Shown here: positions 39,700 through 48,204 of the stretch, in pieces | How the letters are laid out: every line of letters starts with the position of its first letter | Numbering within the stretch: position 1 is the first letter of the stretch | Assembly: GCF_017833295.1 (NCBI RefSeq) | Contig: NZ_JAFIBW010000001.1 | Span: forward strand, 496,001 to 560,000 | Length of the DNA: 64,000 nucleotides | Source: Methylobacterium sp. PvR107 | Lineage (GTDB): Bacteria > Pseudomonadota > Alphaproteobacteria > Rhizobiales > Beijerinckiaceae | Direction of reading: 5' to 3' | The notes under the pieces: model-generated | Seen by the model: the letters and a program-made list of their open reading frames with translations, nothing else | What the model was told of the DNA's origin: nothing | Database searches by the model: none | Position numbers and translations under genes: made by a program

Positions 39700-39971
39700 C
39701 GCGCCGAAAACCGCGACCGGGTCCGGCTGAGGCTCCGTCCCGATTGCGGCGTGTCGCTCCGGTCATCGTCCATGCGCGGGGTTCCCTGCCTGTCCGGAGC
39801 TCTGCCCTACACGAGACGTCGGGCGCCCTCCAGCGCCGTGCACGCCGGCCGTCAGCCGACCGGATGCGCCGGATCCCTCGTCACGGCGCGTCCGTTCCAG
39901 TACACCGCCCGCGAGCACGCGCCGCCCGGCCGGCGCGCGGACAAGCAGGCTTGATCAGGCGCGCAACCGAC

Positions 39972-42638
39972 ATGAGGCCGACGGAGACCTTCATCGACCT
40001 GATCCGGACGGTCAAGGTCGACAACGCGTCGGACGTGATCGCGCGGCTCCGGGCCCTCGCTGCCGAGGCACCCGAGCCGGAGCGGCGCGGCACGATGCGC
40101 CGGCACCTCGAGACCCTCGCATTCCGGTTCGAGGGCGACGACCGGCTCAGCGACGCCGCCGAGATCTACGACCTGATCGCGACGCTCGCCCCCGGCGACC
40201 GGGCGCGCTGGACGCGGAGAGCCGCCATGGCGCGGCTGCGCGACCTGTGCACGCGCGGCTGGTTCGATGAGGCCGAGACCTATGTCGCGCAGCTGCGCGC
40301 CGACGCCGACGCGCCCGCTCTGATCCAGGACGGCCTCGCGGCCCTGCTGCGGCTCGGATGGGCCCACGAGTGCCGGAATCAGCCCGAGCCGTGCCTCCAT
40401 TGTTACCGCCTCGCCTACGACCTCAACGGCGGCGATGCAGGCGTGACGACCGAGGACGGCGATCGGCTCAGCACCAAGGTCAAGAACCTGCGCCGCCTGC
40501 TCCTCGACACCCAGCTGGCGGACGGACGCTTCGACGCGGCGATCGCGCTCCACGCGACGACGCGCCACGTCACCGGCTCCGGTCCGCTGGAGGCCTACGA
40601 CATCGTCTCCGTCCAGGACCTCGCGGCGGCGGGCGGCGCGCGCTCCATCACTTTGCTCCCGGAGCGCCGCATCGCCGCGCCCGAGCTGCGCTTCTGGGAA
40701 AAGCCCCCTGCCCTGCGCTCGGAGCCCGGCAGCCTGGACATCCCGGCCCAGTACCTCGCCTTTCTCGACGACGCGCTGGCCTATCCGCGCAGCAACGTCG
40801 TCATCGCCGGCGGCAAGCTCGTCTACGATCTCGCCGCCCACCCGCGCCGCCCGGACATCCTGCTGCAGGACGGCCTCAACCCCGATCAGATCATGACCGC
40901 CGCCTTCGGCGCCACGCGAGCCCTCGTGGAGGTGCCCGAGGATCCGCAGACGATCGAGGCCGGCCTCATGATGTTCGGCCTCCAGAGCCGGAATTACGGG
41001 CACTGGTTCTGCGAGTTCGTGCCGCGGATGCTGGCCTACAACGACCCGCGCTGCCCGGACGGGATCCCGCTCTGCATCGACGACCACATGCCGGACTCCC
41101 ACGCGGAGATCCTGCGCCTGCTCGATACGCGCGACCGCCCCGTGATCACGCTGGCGCCCAGGCCGGTCGCTTTCGGGCGCCTCGGCCTGGCACCGGTGCC
41201 GGCCTTCTTCCCCTTCGACATGAAGCCGGGACGCCCGTTCTACGACACGGTCTGGCCGGCCGACGTCTTCGCGGCGGTGCGCCAACGCATCCTGGATTGC
41301 GCCCGCGCGCGCGGGATCCTCTCGGACCGCACCGACCGGCGCCTGTTCATCTCCCGCAAGGCCTTCACCCAGCGCGCCCTGGTCAACGAGGCGGAGATCG
41401 CCGAGCGGCTGCGCCCCCTGGGCTTCGAGGTGATCTACCCGGAGACGATGTCGTTCCTCGAGCAGGTCGAGGCCTTCCACTCGGCCGCCCTGGTGGTCGG
41501 CTCGTCGAGCTCGGCGCTCAGCAACGCCCTGTTCTGCAGGCCCGGGTGCCGGATCCTCGGCCTGATCCACGAGGAGCTGTCCTTCAACTTCCGGGGCTAT
41601 ACCAGCTTCATCGAGGCCGGCGGCGCGCGGATCCTGTTCCTGCGCGGGCGCACGCTGCCGCGTCCCGGCGTGCACGCCTTCCACGTGAGCTACACGGTCG
41701 ATCCCGGGCAGGTCGTGGCCGCCGTGGCGGCGCTGGAGACCGAGGTCGCCACCGGGGTGCCGGCCGGCTTCACGGTCCAGGCTGCGGATGACCGGCCGAT
41801 CCAGGTGCCGGATCGCGACTCGGCCGGATCCCGGAACGCCGGGACGGCAGGACCCGCGCGCGTCGATCCCGACCGGCTCGCACGCGTCAGGACTCTGGCG
41901 GCCGGCCGGCATCGGAGCGCGGAGGCCGGCCTGTGCGCTCTCGAGGCGGTGGCCTTCATCGCGGGCGAGCCCCACTCGGATCAGCCGGCCTGCGCGTCGC
42001 CGAGTCTCGCCGCCTTCGTCCGGACCTGGAGCGACCGCCTGCCCCAGGATGCGCGCGACGCCCTGATCCTCCCGCTCGTCCCGCGCCTCGTCGGCACGCG
42101 AGGCTCGGAGGCGCTGGAGCGCCGGCGCGTCGCCCTGGTCGTGGATTGGCTGGTCCGCAGCCACGTGCCGGCGTGGTTCCGCCTGGCCAAGCTGAACGTC
42201 GAGGCGGACGAATTGGCCGACAGGCCGGCGGTCGCGGACGTCGCCGATCTGGCCGCCTGGTGCGATCACCTGAAACGGGCGCGCAAGCGGGCGGCGGTCG
42301 CGAATCCGACCCTGCGCCAGACCGGGGCCGGGGTCCGGGCCGCAGCCTGGGACGCGGCCCATCAGGCCGCGTGGACCGCCATCCGAGACGATCTGGAAGC
42401 CGCCGGTCCGCCGATCCTCGCGGCCGGTTGGGACGCGGCCTACGCGGCCGCCTACGCGGCGGCCCGGGCCTGGGGGAAGGCGCCGCTCGAGCCGACACGG
42501 CGCGCATTGCAGGACTCCGCTCTGGCGCTGGTCGAGCGCATGATCGCGCTGAGCGAGGGGGACCTCCGTCAAACAGACCGGATGTCGGATGCGGCCGCCG
42601 GCCCGCCGGTCCGCCACGACGCCGAGGCTCGAGCATGA
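39972..42638 (+). CDS. GT61-type glycosyltransferase with extra C-terminal domain
   Basis: An 888-residue paralog of the GT61 protein at 35994. The N-terminal helices (LETLAFRFEGDDRLSDAAEI) and the whole catalytic part align motif by motif: MMFGLQSRNYGHWFCEFVPR, CIDDHMPDSHAEILRLLDT, FISRKAFTQRALVNEAEIAE, SSSALSNALFCRPGCRIL. It then has about 270 additional residues that the paralog lacks. In these, CALEAVAFIAGEPHSDQPAC is followed by LVPRLVGTRGSEALERRR and WLVRSHVPAWFRLAKL, then an alanine-rich helix. I recall similar blocks as stand-alone uncharacterised proteins, so this looks like a fusion. ATG 39972 is the start; the longer frame to 39663 lacks support. The stop overlaps the next gene as ATGA. 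Confidence 0.8.
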   Translation: MRPTETFIDLIRTVKVDNASDVIARLRALAAEAPEPERRGTMRRHLETLAFRFEGDDRLSDAAEIYDLIATLAPGDRARWTRRAAMARLRDLCTRGWFDEAETYVAQLRADADAPALIQDGLAALLRLGWAHECRNQPEPCLHCYRLAYDLNGGDAGVTTEDGDRLSTKVKNLRRLLLDTQLADGRFDAAIALHATTRHVTGSGPLEAYDIVSVQDLAAAGGARSITLLPERRIAAPELRFWEKPPALRSEPGSLDIPAQYLAFLDDALAYPRSNVVIAGGKLVYDLAAHPRRPDILLQDGLNPDQIMTAAFGATRALVEVPEDPQTIEAGLMMFGLQSRNYGHWFCEFVPRMLAYNDPRCPDGIPLCIDDHMPDSHAEILRLLDTRDRPVITLAPRPVAFGRLGLAPVPAFFPFDMKPGRPFYDTVWPADVFAAVRQRILDCARARGILSDRTDRRLFISRKAFTQRALVNEAEIAERLRPLGFEVIYPETMSFLEQVEAFHSAALVVGSSSSALSNALFCRPGCRILGLIHEELSFNFRGYTSFIEAGGARILFLRGRTLPRPGVHAFHVSYTVDPGQVVAAVAALETEVATGVPAGFTVQAADDRPIQVPDRDSAGSRNAGTAGPARVDPDRLARVRTLAAGRHRSAEAGLCALEAVAFIAGEPHSDQPACASPSLAAFVRTWSDRLPQDARDALILPLVPRLVGTRGSEALERRRVALVVDWLVRSHVPAWFRLAKLNVEADELADRPAVADVADLAAWCDHLKRARKRAAVANPTLRQTGAGVRAAAWDAAHQAAWTAIRDDLEAAGPPILAAGWDAAYAAAYAAARAWGKAPLEPTRRALQDSALALVERMIALSEGDLRQTDRMSDAAAGPPVRHDAEARA

Positions 42639-43672
42639 GCGCGGACCGGCAGACCGGGCCGGCGGATCCCGTCGCGTCGAGCCGGCCGACCGTGTCGCTC
42701 GCGGGGATCCGCTGCCTCGTGCTCGGCGGCGGCGGGTTCCTCGGCCTGAACCTGTGCAACCGTCTCGCGGAGGCGGGCGCCGAGGTCACGTGCTTCAGCC
42801 GCAGCCATCCGCAGCCCGAGGTCCTCGACCGGTGCGTGACCCGGGTCACCGGACACTTCGCCGACCGCCTCGCCATCGCCAACGCCGTCGAGCGCCAGGA
42901 CGTCGTCTTCCACCTGATCGCCGGATCGATCCCGGAGAGCTCGAACCGGGATCCGTCGGCGGAACTCGCGGCCGCGCCGATCAACACCCTGCACCTGCTC
43001 GAGATCTGCCGCTCGGCCCGGATCAGGAAGCTCGTGTTCTCGTCGACCGGCGGCGCGATCTACGGGATCCCCCGCGCCATCCCGATCCCCGAGCACGCGC
43101 CCACCGACCCGATCTCGGCCTACGGCATCAGCAAGCTGATGATCGAGAAATCGCTCTACCTGTACCGCCACCTCCACGGCATCGACTACCAGATCCTCCG
43201 GATCGCCAACCCGTACGGCCGGTTCCAGCTCGGCACCAAGCATCAGGGTCTGATCGGGAGCTACATCCACCGCGTGCTCTCGGGCCTGCCGCTGGAGGTC
43301 TGGGGGACCGGCGAGGTGGTGCGCGACTTCCTGCATGTCGACGACGTCAGCGACGCGTTCCTCGCCGCCGTGACCTATGAAGGACCGCACAAGATCCTGA
43401 ATGTCGGCAGCGGCGTGGGCCTGAGCGTCAACCAAGTCATCGCCGAGCTGGAGGCGGCCTTCGGGCTGGACCGCCTGCCCTGCCTCTACAAGCCGAGCCG
43501 CGCCGCCGACGTTCCGGCCAACGTCCTCGACACCGCGCTGATCCGGTCCGAGCTCGGCTGGCAGCCGCGCGTCGCCCTGCGCGCGGGGCTGGTCAGCACG
43601 ATCGCGTGGATGCGCGCCCATCTGGCCGAGGCGCATCCGGGCGCGCCGCGGCATCCGGCCCGTGAGGGTTGA
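42635..43672 (+). CDS. NAD-dependent epimerase/dehydratase (extended SDR)
   Basis: A 345-residue nucleotide-sugar epimerase-type protein. The dinucleotide loop is LVLGGGGFLGLNLC (residues about 28-41), the active serine region is VFSSTGGAIYG, and the catalytic Tyr-Lys pair is in SAYGISKLMIEKSLY. EVVRDFLHVDDVSDAF is the usual late motif. It resembles UDP-glucose 4-epimerase/UDP-galacturonate-type enzymes but I cannot fix the substrate. The start ATG 42635 overlaps the GT61 stop by four bases, so the enzyme may provide that transferase's donor sugar. Confidence 0.88.
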   Translation: MSADRQTGPADPVASSRPTVSLAGIRCLVLGGGGFLGLNLCNRLAEAGAEVTCFSRSHPQPEVLDRCVTRVTGHFADRLAIANAVERQDVVFHLIAGSIPESSNRDPSAELAAAPINTLHLLEICRSARIRKLVFSSTGGAIYGIPRAIPIPEHAPTDPISAYGISKLMIEKSLYLYRHLHGIDYQILRIANPYGRFQLGTKHQGLIGSYIHRVLSGLPLEVWGTGEVVRDFLHVDDVSDAFLAAVTYEGPHKILNVGSGVGLSVNQVIAELEAAFGLDRLPCLYKPSRAADVPANVLDTALIRSELGWQPRVALRAGLVSTIAWMRAHLAEAHPGAPRHPAREG

Positions 43673-43676
43673 GGCG

Positions 43677-43700
43677 CCTCCGATCGGTGAACCTCGGAGG
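43677..43700. terminator. Possible bidirectional terminator hairpin
   Basis: CCTCCGA and TCGGAGG form a 7-bp stem around a 10-base loop between the convergent epimerase and Nudix genes. There is no T tract, so termination is uncertain; placement is the main argument. Confidence 0.3.
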
Positions 43701-43744
43701 GCCGGGACCGGTCGCGCGGGCCTCCCCCGGCGGGCATCCCGCGT

Positions 43745-44194
43745 TCAGCGCTCATCGAGGCCGGCGGCGGCGAGGCACAGCTTGACGTAAGGGTGCAGAC
43801 CCGGGTCGATGTGATCGATCCAGACCCAATCCTCGTGATGGCTGTCGAGATTCACCTCGACCGAATGCTGTCGGCTGAACAGGAAGAAGCAGGTGTTGAC
43901 GCTGTGGACGGCAATGCCCTCCGGGCCGTCCTCGAAGATGGTCTCGTCCGTATGGATGATCGGCCCGACATGGCAGTCGATCCCGGTCTCATCCAGCGCC
44001 TTGCGGGCCGCGGCCTGACGAAGGGTCTCGCCTTTGTGGACGCGGCCGCCGGGGAGCCAGAGCTGGCCCTTCGCCGGGGCGTCGCGGCGTCGAACCAGAA
44101 GGACACAGCCATCGTTGACGATGGCCACGTCGACACAGACGATGGGGATCGCCTCCAGGATCTGGTTGTACAGGTGCTGGGGGATGAACGACAT
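43745..44194 (-). CDS. Nudix hydrolase, GDP-mannose mannosyl-hydrolase-like
   Basis: A 149-residue Nudix protein that hydrolyses a nucleoside-diphosphate-linked substrate. The Nudix box is GGRVHKGETLRQAAARKALDE followed by TGI. The usual R-E-x-x-E-E core is altered to R-K-A-L-D-E, a kind of deviation known in GDP-mannose mannosyl hydrolases, whose length of about 150 also fits. The start at ATG 44194 (MSFIPQHLYNQILEAIPIVC) matches that subfamily; the in-frame upstream region to 44350 does not. It could balance the GDP-sugar pool for glycan assembly. The substrate is inferred. Confidence 0.78.
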   Translation of the reverse strand: MSFIPQHLYNQILEAIPIVCVDVAIVNDGCVLLVRRRDAPAKGQLWLPGGRVHKGETLRQAAARKALDETGIDCHVGPIIHTDETIFEDGPEGIAVHSVNTCFFLFSRQHSVEVNLDSHHEDWVWIDHIDPGLHPYVKLCLAAAGLDER

Positions 44195-44285
44195 CGAACG
44201 GGTGTCCTGATTACGGGCGCGCCGGCGGCGGGTCGGGCGCGCCGTCACGAAAGAGGGTGTGTCCGGGCAGGCGGTCGCGCGGGCG

Positions 44286-44594
44286 TCAGGGCCGGTGACC
44301 CTGCCGCGGCCAGACCGGCCGGGTCTTCGGATCCGGCGTTCCGCAGCCATCGCACCGGAGCGTCATGCCCGCATCCGGGACGAAGCTCGTGGAGGCCCAG
44401 CGTCCGACATGGATCGAAACCTCGGCCTCGTGTCCGCAAGTGCAGATGGCGCGCAGCGCCGTGACCCCGCGATCCATAGCGTTCTGCAGGGTCATCGGGG
44501 TGATCTCGCGCCCCTCGGCATCGTAGGCGCGGCGCGGGTTGCGGGCGTGCGCGGGCACCGGGCCTCGACCTTCGAGGATGGATGGGTTGGCCAC
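44286..44594 (-). CDS. Hypothetical small protein with Cys-rich (zinc-ribbon-like) motifs
   Basis: About 102 residues. Two cysteine groups, ICTCGHEA and LRCDGCGTPD, about 30 residues apart, look like a zinc ribbon. Upstream residues include YDAEGREITPMTLQNAMDRG. I start at GTG 44594, six bases behind AGAGGA; a TTG at 44600 would overlap that ribosome binding site. The function is unknown. It is 92 bases from the Nudix gene on the same strand. Confidence 0.6.
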   Translation of the reverse strand: MANPSILEGRGPVPAHARNPRRAYDAEGREITPMTLQNAMDRGVTALRAICTCGHEAEVSIHVGRWASTSFVPDAGMTLRCDGCGTPDPKTRPVWPRQGHRP

Positions 44595-44755
44595 GGTCAA
44601 TCCTCTCGCTCTCCGGACATGAGCACCGCCCGAGGTTGATGGCCGACGCCGCAGTCTCCGTGCCGCCCACGAGCAGACAGGCGCCCTGTCTCCGCCGCCC
44701 CCGCGCGGCCATTTTTGCCTGCGAGTGCGTTGTGCACGATTCGCAAGGAGACCGC

Positions 44756-45823
44756 ATGTCCTTCCTGCACGACCTGCCGATCGCCGACCTGATCGCGCAT
44801 TACGGCTATCTGGCGATCTTCGTCATCATCACCCTGGAGAGCGCCGGCCTGCCCTTGCCCGGCGAGACGGTCCTGCTGACGTCGGCGGCCTATGCCGGCA
44901 GCACCGGCAACATCAACATCGCCGTCGTGGTGGCGATCGCCGCGACCGCCGCCATCCTGGGCGACAACGCCGGCTACTGGGTCGGCCGCCGCTGGGGACT
45001 GCCCCTGCTCCTACGCAAGGGCCACCTGATCGGCCTCGACCACGGACGCCTCAAGCTCGGCCAGTACCTGTTCCGCCGGCATGGCGGGAAGATCGTGTTC
45101 TTCGGCCGCTTCACCGCGATGCTGCGCGCCTACGCGGCCGTCCTGGCCGGCGTGAACAAGCTCGATGCCCGCCGGTTCTTCGCCTTCAACGCGCTGGGTG
45201 GCGTCGCTTGGGCCGCGATCATGGGCTTCGGGGCCTATCTGTGCGGCCGCTCGATCGAGAACGTCATGGGGCCGGTCGGCCTCGGGCTGCTGGCCTTCGT
45301 GCTGCTCGGGGCCGTCGCGCTGTGGTTGTTCATGCGCCGCCACGAGGCACGCCTGATGGCGGATGCCGAGGCCGCGATCCCGGGCCCGCTCGCCGAGGGA
45401 CCGGGCATGGAAGCGCCGCGGCTCGAGGTAGCCCGGAGCGTGGCCGCCGGTCCTGCGGCGCGACGCGCGGACCTGCCGGAACTTCAGAGCCAGGTCGAGG
45501 CGTTCCTGGCGCAGCAGGAGGCTGATCGCGCCCACGCCGATGCTCCAGCACGGGAGAAGCGCCCGCCCGCGCCCCTGCCCCTGTGGTTCAAGGTTCTCGT
45601 CCTGCTCCTCATGGCCGCCGCCGGCATGGCCCTCGCGTCATGGCATTACGGGGTGACCGGCGGCCTCTATGGGCGCCTGGTTGGTCACGTCGGGATCGTC
45701 GGCACCGGGCTGATCCTGCTCGGACCCGCCGTCCTCCTGGCGGTCATCCATCGGCGGCTGCGGGCGACCGGGTCGTCGACCCCCGTAGCGCAGACCGAGG
45801 ACGCCATCGGGCTGGCGGCCTGA
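44756..45823 (+). CDS. DedA-family membrane protein with C-terminal extension
   Basis: Residues 1 to about 205 are a DedA/SNARE-associated protein of the kind proposed to move phospholipids or undecaprenyl phosphate across the inner membrane. Visible are FVIITLESAGLPLPGETVLL, ILGDNAGYWVGRRWG, VFFGRFTAMLRAYAAVLAG and RFFAFNALGGVAWAAIMGF, with the conserved E, G, R and membrane segments. The protein then continues to 355 residues, with a charged linker (VEAFLAQQEADRAHAD) and two more membrane helices (LVLLLMAAAGMALASW; GLILLGPAVLLAVIH), beyond the usual ~200. ATG 44756 has AAGGAG six bases upstream. A lipid-carrier role would suit the glycan locus, but is inferred. Confidence 0.85.
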   Translation: MSFLHDLPIADLIAHYGYLAIFVIITLESAGLPLPGETVLLTSAAYAGSTGNINIAVVVAIAATAAILGDNAGYWVGRRWGLPLLLRKGHLIGLDHGRLKLGQYLFRRHGGKIVFFGRFTAMLRAYAAVLAGVNKLDARRFFAFNALGGVAWAAIMGFGAYLCGRSIENVMGPVGLGLLAFVLLGAVALWLFMRRHEARLMADAEAAIPGPLAEGPGMEAPRLEVARSVAAGPAARRADLPELQSQVEAFLAQQEADRAHADAPAREKRPPAPLPLWFKVLVLLLMAAAGMALASWHYGVTGGLYGRLVGHVGIVGTGLILLGPAVLLAVIHRRLRATGSSTPVAQTEDAIGLAA

Positions 45824-45999
45824 GCCGGCGTCGCGCGCCATGCCCGACGCCTGAACCCGGGGTAGGCACGCCCGGCCCGCTATGCGAGAAGCCAGGCCGC
45901 GCGGGAGCTCGGGGGACGTGAGCGCGCCGGCCCGGGCGGCCGCACGTCCCGCCGCTCTGCGCCGATCGGGCGGGCGCGCCGAGAGGGACGGACGACGGC

Positions 46000-48153
46000 A
46001 TGCATCCGGATCTGCCTGGATTGTTCGATGCGGGCTTCGTGGCCCGACGCAACGGCGAGGCGCGCGGCATCGACACGGCGGCCTACGCGGCCGCGGGCTG
46101 GCTCTCCGATCTTGATCCGAACCCGCTGTTCGACACGGCCTTCTACCGCGCGCAGGTCTCGCCCGCGCACGCGACCGGGCTCAGCCCGGCCGAGCATTAC
46201 TGCGCCCAAGGCGCCGCGATCGGCCTCGATCCCGGGCCGCTGTTCAGCACCCGCACCTATCTGACGCTCTACCCCGATATCGCCGAGGCCGGGGTCAACC
46301 CGCTCGGCCATTATCTCCATTACGGCGCCGCGGAAGGTCGGCTGCCCAACCTCATGGAGGGGCGCACCCTCGCCGCGGCGGCCGGGGCGGCGCTGGCGCG
46401 CGATCCGGCGAACCCCTACGCGCGGGTGCAGGCCGCGACGGAGCGGCTGCACGCGACCGATGCCGCGGCGGCGCTGGCGCTGCTGGACGGGGGGCCCGTC
46501 GCGGGGCTCCAGGCCCTGCTGGTGCGGGTCGGGGCCCTGCTCGCCCTGGGCCGCGGCGAGGCGGCCGATGCGGCCGCCCGGTCCGCCTTCCAGGCGGAGG
46601 GCGACGGCCTGGTCGCCCGATGCGGTCTGGCTGCCTATCAGGCCGAGTCTCTGGGCCGGCTGGGGACCGCCGCGGCAGCCTACGCGGTCGCCCTGGCTTC
46701 GGGCTGCGAGGACCCGGCCCTGTTCCGCTTCCGCCTGGCGGTCATCTTCCGGACCTGGGGCCGGCTCGTGGATGCCGAAGAGCAGGCGCGCCTGGCCCTG
46801 GAGCTCGGCGATGCCAGCCCGCACACCCGAGCTCTCCACGACCTGCTGGCGCGCGATCGCGGCCAGGCCGAGCGGCTCCAGGCCGAGAGCCGGGCCGTGC
46901 CAGATTTCGCCCCCGAAGCCTGGCAGGCCGCCAACCAGGCCCGGGCCGTCTACCCGCAGGTGGCCGGGTCGGGCCGACCGGTCCGGGGGCGCGGGGCCGG
47001 CCTCCTCCTGGTCGATTCGAGCTTCCCGTCCCGGTTCTCGGCGTTCCGCTACGGCGAGCTGCTCACCTACCTCTACGCCATCCCGGAGAGCCGAGCCGCC
47101 TCGTCGCTGCGCGACATCGACCGCTACCGGCCGGACCGGACCTTCCTCGACGAGCTGCGCCAGTTCGAGGCGGAGCATCCGACCCTCGCGGGCCGGGTGC
47201 AGGCCCTGAACACCGGCCACGACCTCAGCGCCGAGGTCCTGCACACGACCTTCCTGCACAATGCGGCCGTGCTCCTGGCCTCGAACCCGGACCTGCGCGC
47301 CGAGCGCTTCGTCTTCACCCTGTATCCGGGGGGCGGGTTCATGCCGAACGATCCGGTCTCGGACGCCAAGCTGCGGCGCGTGCTCGGCGACCGCCGCTTC
47401 GCCAAGGTGCTCACGACCCACACCCTGCAGCGCGATTACCTGCTCGACCGGGGCTGGTGCGACCCGCAGCAGATCGCCTTCATCTTCGGCGCCGTCTCGC
47501 CGGATTGCTGGGATGTCGCGGCGAGCGCCCGCTGCGCGCGGGTCGAGCGGCCGCTGCCGGATACGATCCGGATCTGCTTCGTGGCCCAGCGCTACACCGA
47601 GCTCGGCATCGAGAAGGGCTGCGACGTGTTCACCGACCTCGTCCGGCGCTACGCGGACGACCCGCGTTTCGAGTGGCATTATGTCGGCGACTGGAACGCG
47701 GAGCTTCTCGGCCTCACGCGGGTCGAAAGGGTGCGCTTCCACGGCGTGCAGCCGGCCTCGTTCTTCCCGGATTTCTATCCCGGCATGGACATCGTCATCT
47801 CGCCGAACCAGTCGCCGATGGAGCTGGACGGCGGCCGCGGCTCCTTCGACGGCTTCCCGACCACCTCCTGCGTCGAGGCGGGCCTGCGCGGCGTGGCGAT
47901 GTTCCTCACCGATTCCCTCGCGTTGAACCGCCGGCTCGACGGTACCCACGCCATGAGGCCCGGCGCGGAGTTCGAGCTGATCACGCGCGACGTCGACGGG
48001 ATCACCGACCGGATCGAGTTCTACGCCGGCGACCGGGAGGCGCTCCGGCGGCTCAGCGAGGCCGGCCGCTTGGCGATCCTGCGGGAATACAGCTTCGAGC
48101 GGCAGATGCGGCCGCGCCTCGACCTGCTTCGGGCGCAGCTTGGGGCCGCGTAG
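46000..48153 (+). CDS. Glycosyltransferase with N-terminal 38-residue repeats and TPR-like domain
   Basis: A 717-residue three-part protein. Residues about 20-125 contain two to three copies of the repeat also seen at 3878 (for example TAFYRAQ, SPAEHYCAQGAAIGLDPGPL and YLTLYPDIAEAGVNPL). Residues about 130-300 are alanine-rich TPR-like helices. From about 325 to the end is a GT-B glycosyltransferase: VDSSFPSRFSAFRYGELLTY, KVLTTHTLQRDYL, ICFVAQRYTELGIEKGCDVF and FDGFPTTSCVEAGLRGVAMF. ATG 46000 is the start. Here the repeats precede the catalytic domain, whereas they follow it in the 973-residue protein. Substrates are unknown. Confidence 0.82.
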   Translation: MHPDLPGLFDAGFVARRNGEARGIDTAAYAAAGWLSDLDPNPLFDTAFYRAQVSPAHATGLSPAEHYCAQGAAIGLDPGPLFSTRTYLTLYPDIAEAGVNPLGHYLHYGAAEGRLPNLMEGRTLAAAAGAALARDPANPYARVQAATERLHATDAAAALALLDGGPVAGLQALLVRVGALLALGRGEAADAAARSAFQAEGDGLVARCGLAAYQAESLGRLGTAAAAYAVALASGCEDPALFRFRLAVIFRTWGRLVDAEEQARLALELGDASPHTRALHDLLARDRGQAERLQAESRAVPDFAPEAWQAANQARAVYPQVAGSGRPVRGRGAGLLLVDSSFPSRFSAFRYGELLTYLYAIPESRAASSLRDIDRYRPDRTFLDELRQFEAEHPTLAGRVQALNTGHDLSAEVLHTTFLHNAAVLLASNPDLRAERFVFTLYPGGGFMPNDPVSDAKLRRVLGDRRFAKVLTTHTLQRDYLLDRGWCDPQQIAFIFGAVSPDCWDVAASARCARVERPLPDTIRICFVAQRYTELGIEKGCDVFTDLVRRYADDPRFEWHYVGDWNAELLGLTRVERVRFHGVQPASFFPDFYPGMDIVISPNQSPMELDGGRGSFDGFPTTSCVEAGLRGVAMFLTDSLALNRRLDGTHAMRPGAEFELITRDVDGITDRIEFYAGDREALRRLSEAGRLAILREYSFERQMRPRLDLLRAQLGAA

Positions 48154-48204
48154 AGCCGCGGCACGGCAACCCCGGGGGATCATCGGAGAGAGGTGCAAGC
48201 GCCG

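Noticed and set aside
39852..42617. 921-codon minus-strand frame
   Set aside because: Exact antisense shadow of the extended GT61 gene; composition is dominated by R, G, A and D, and no motif is recognisable.
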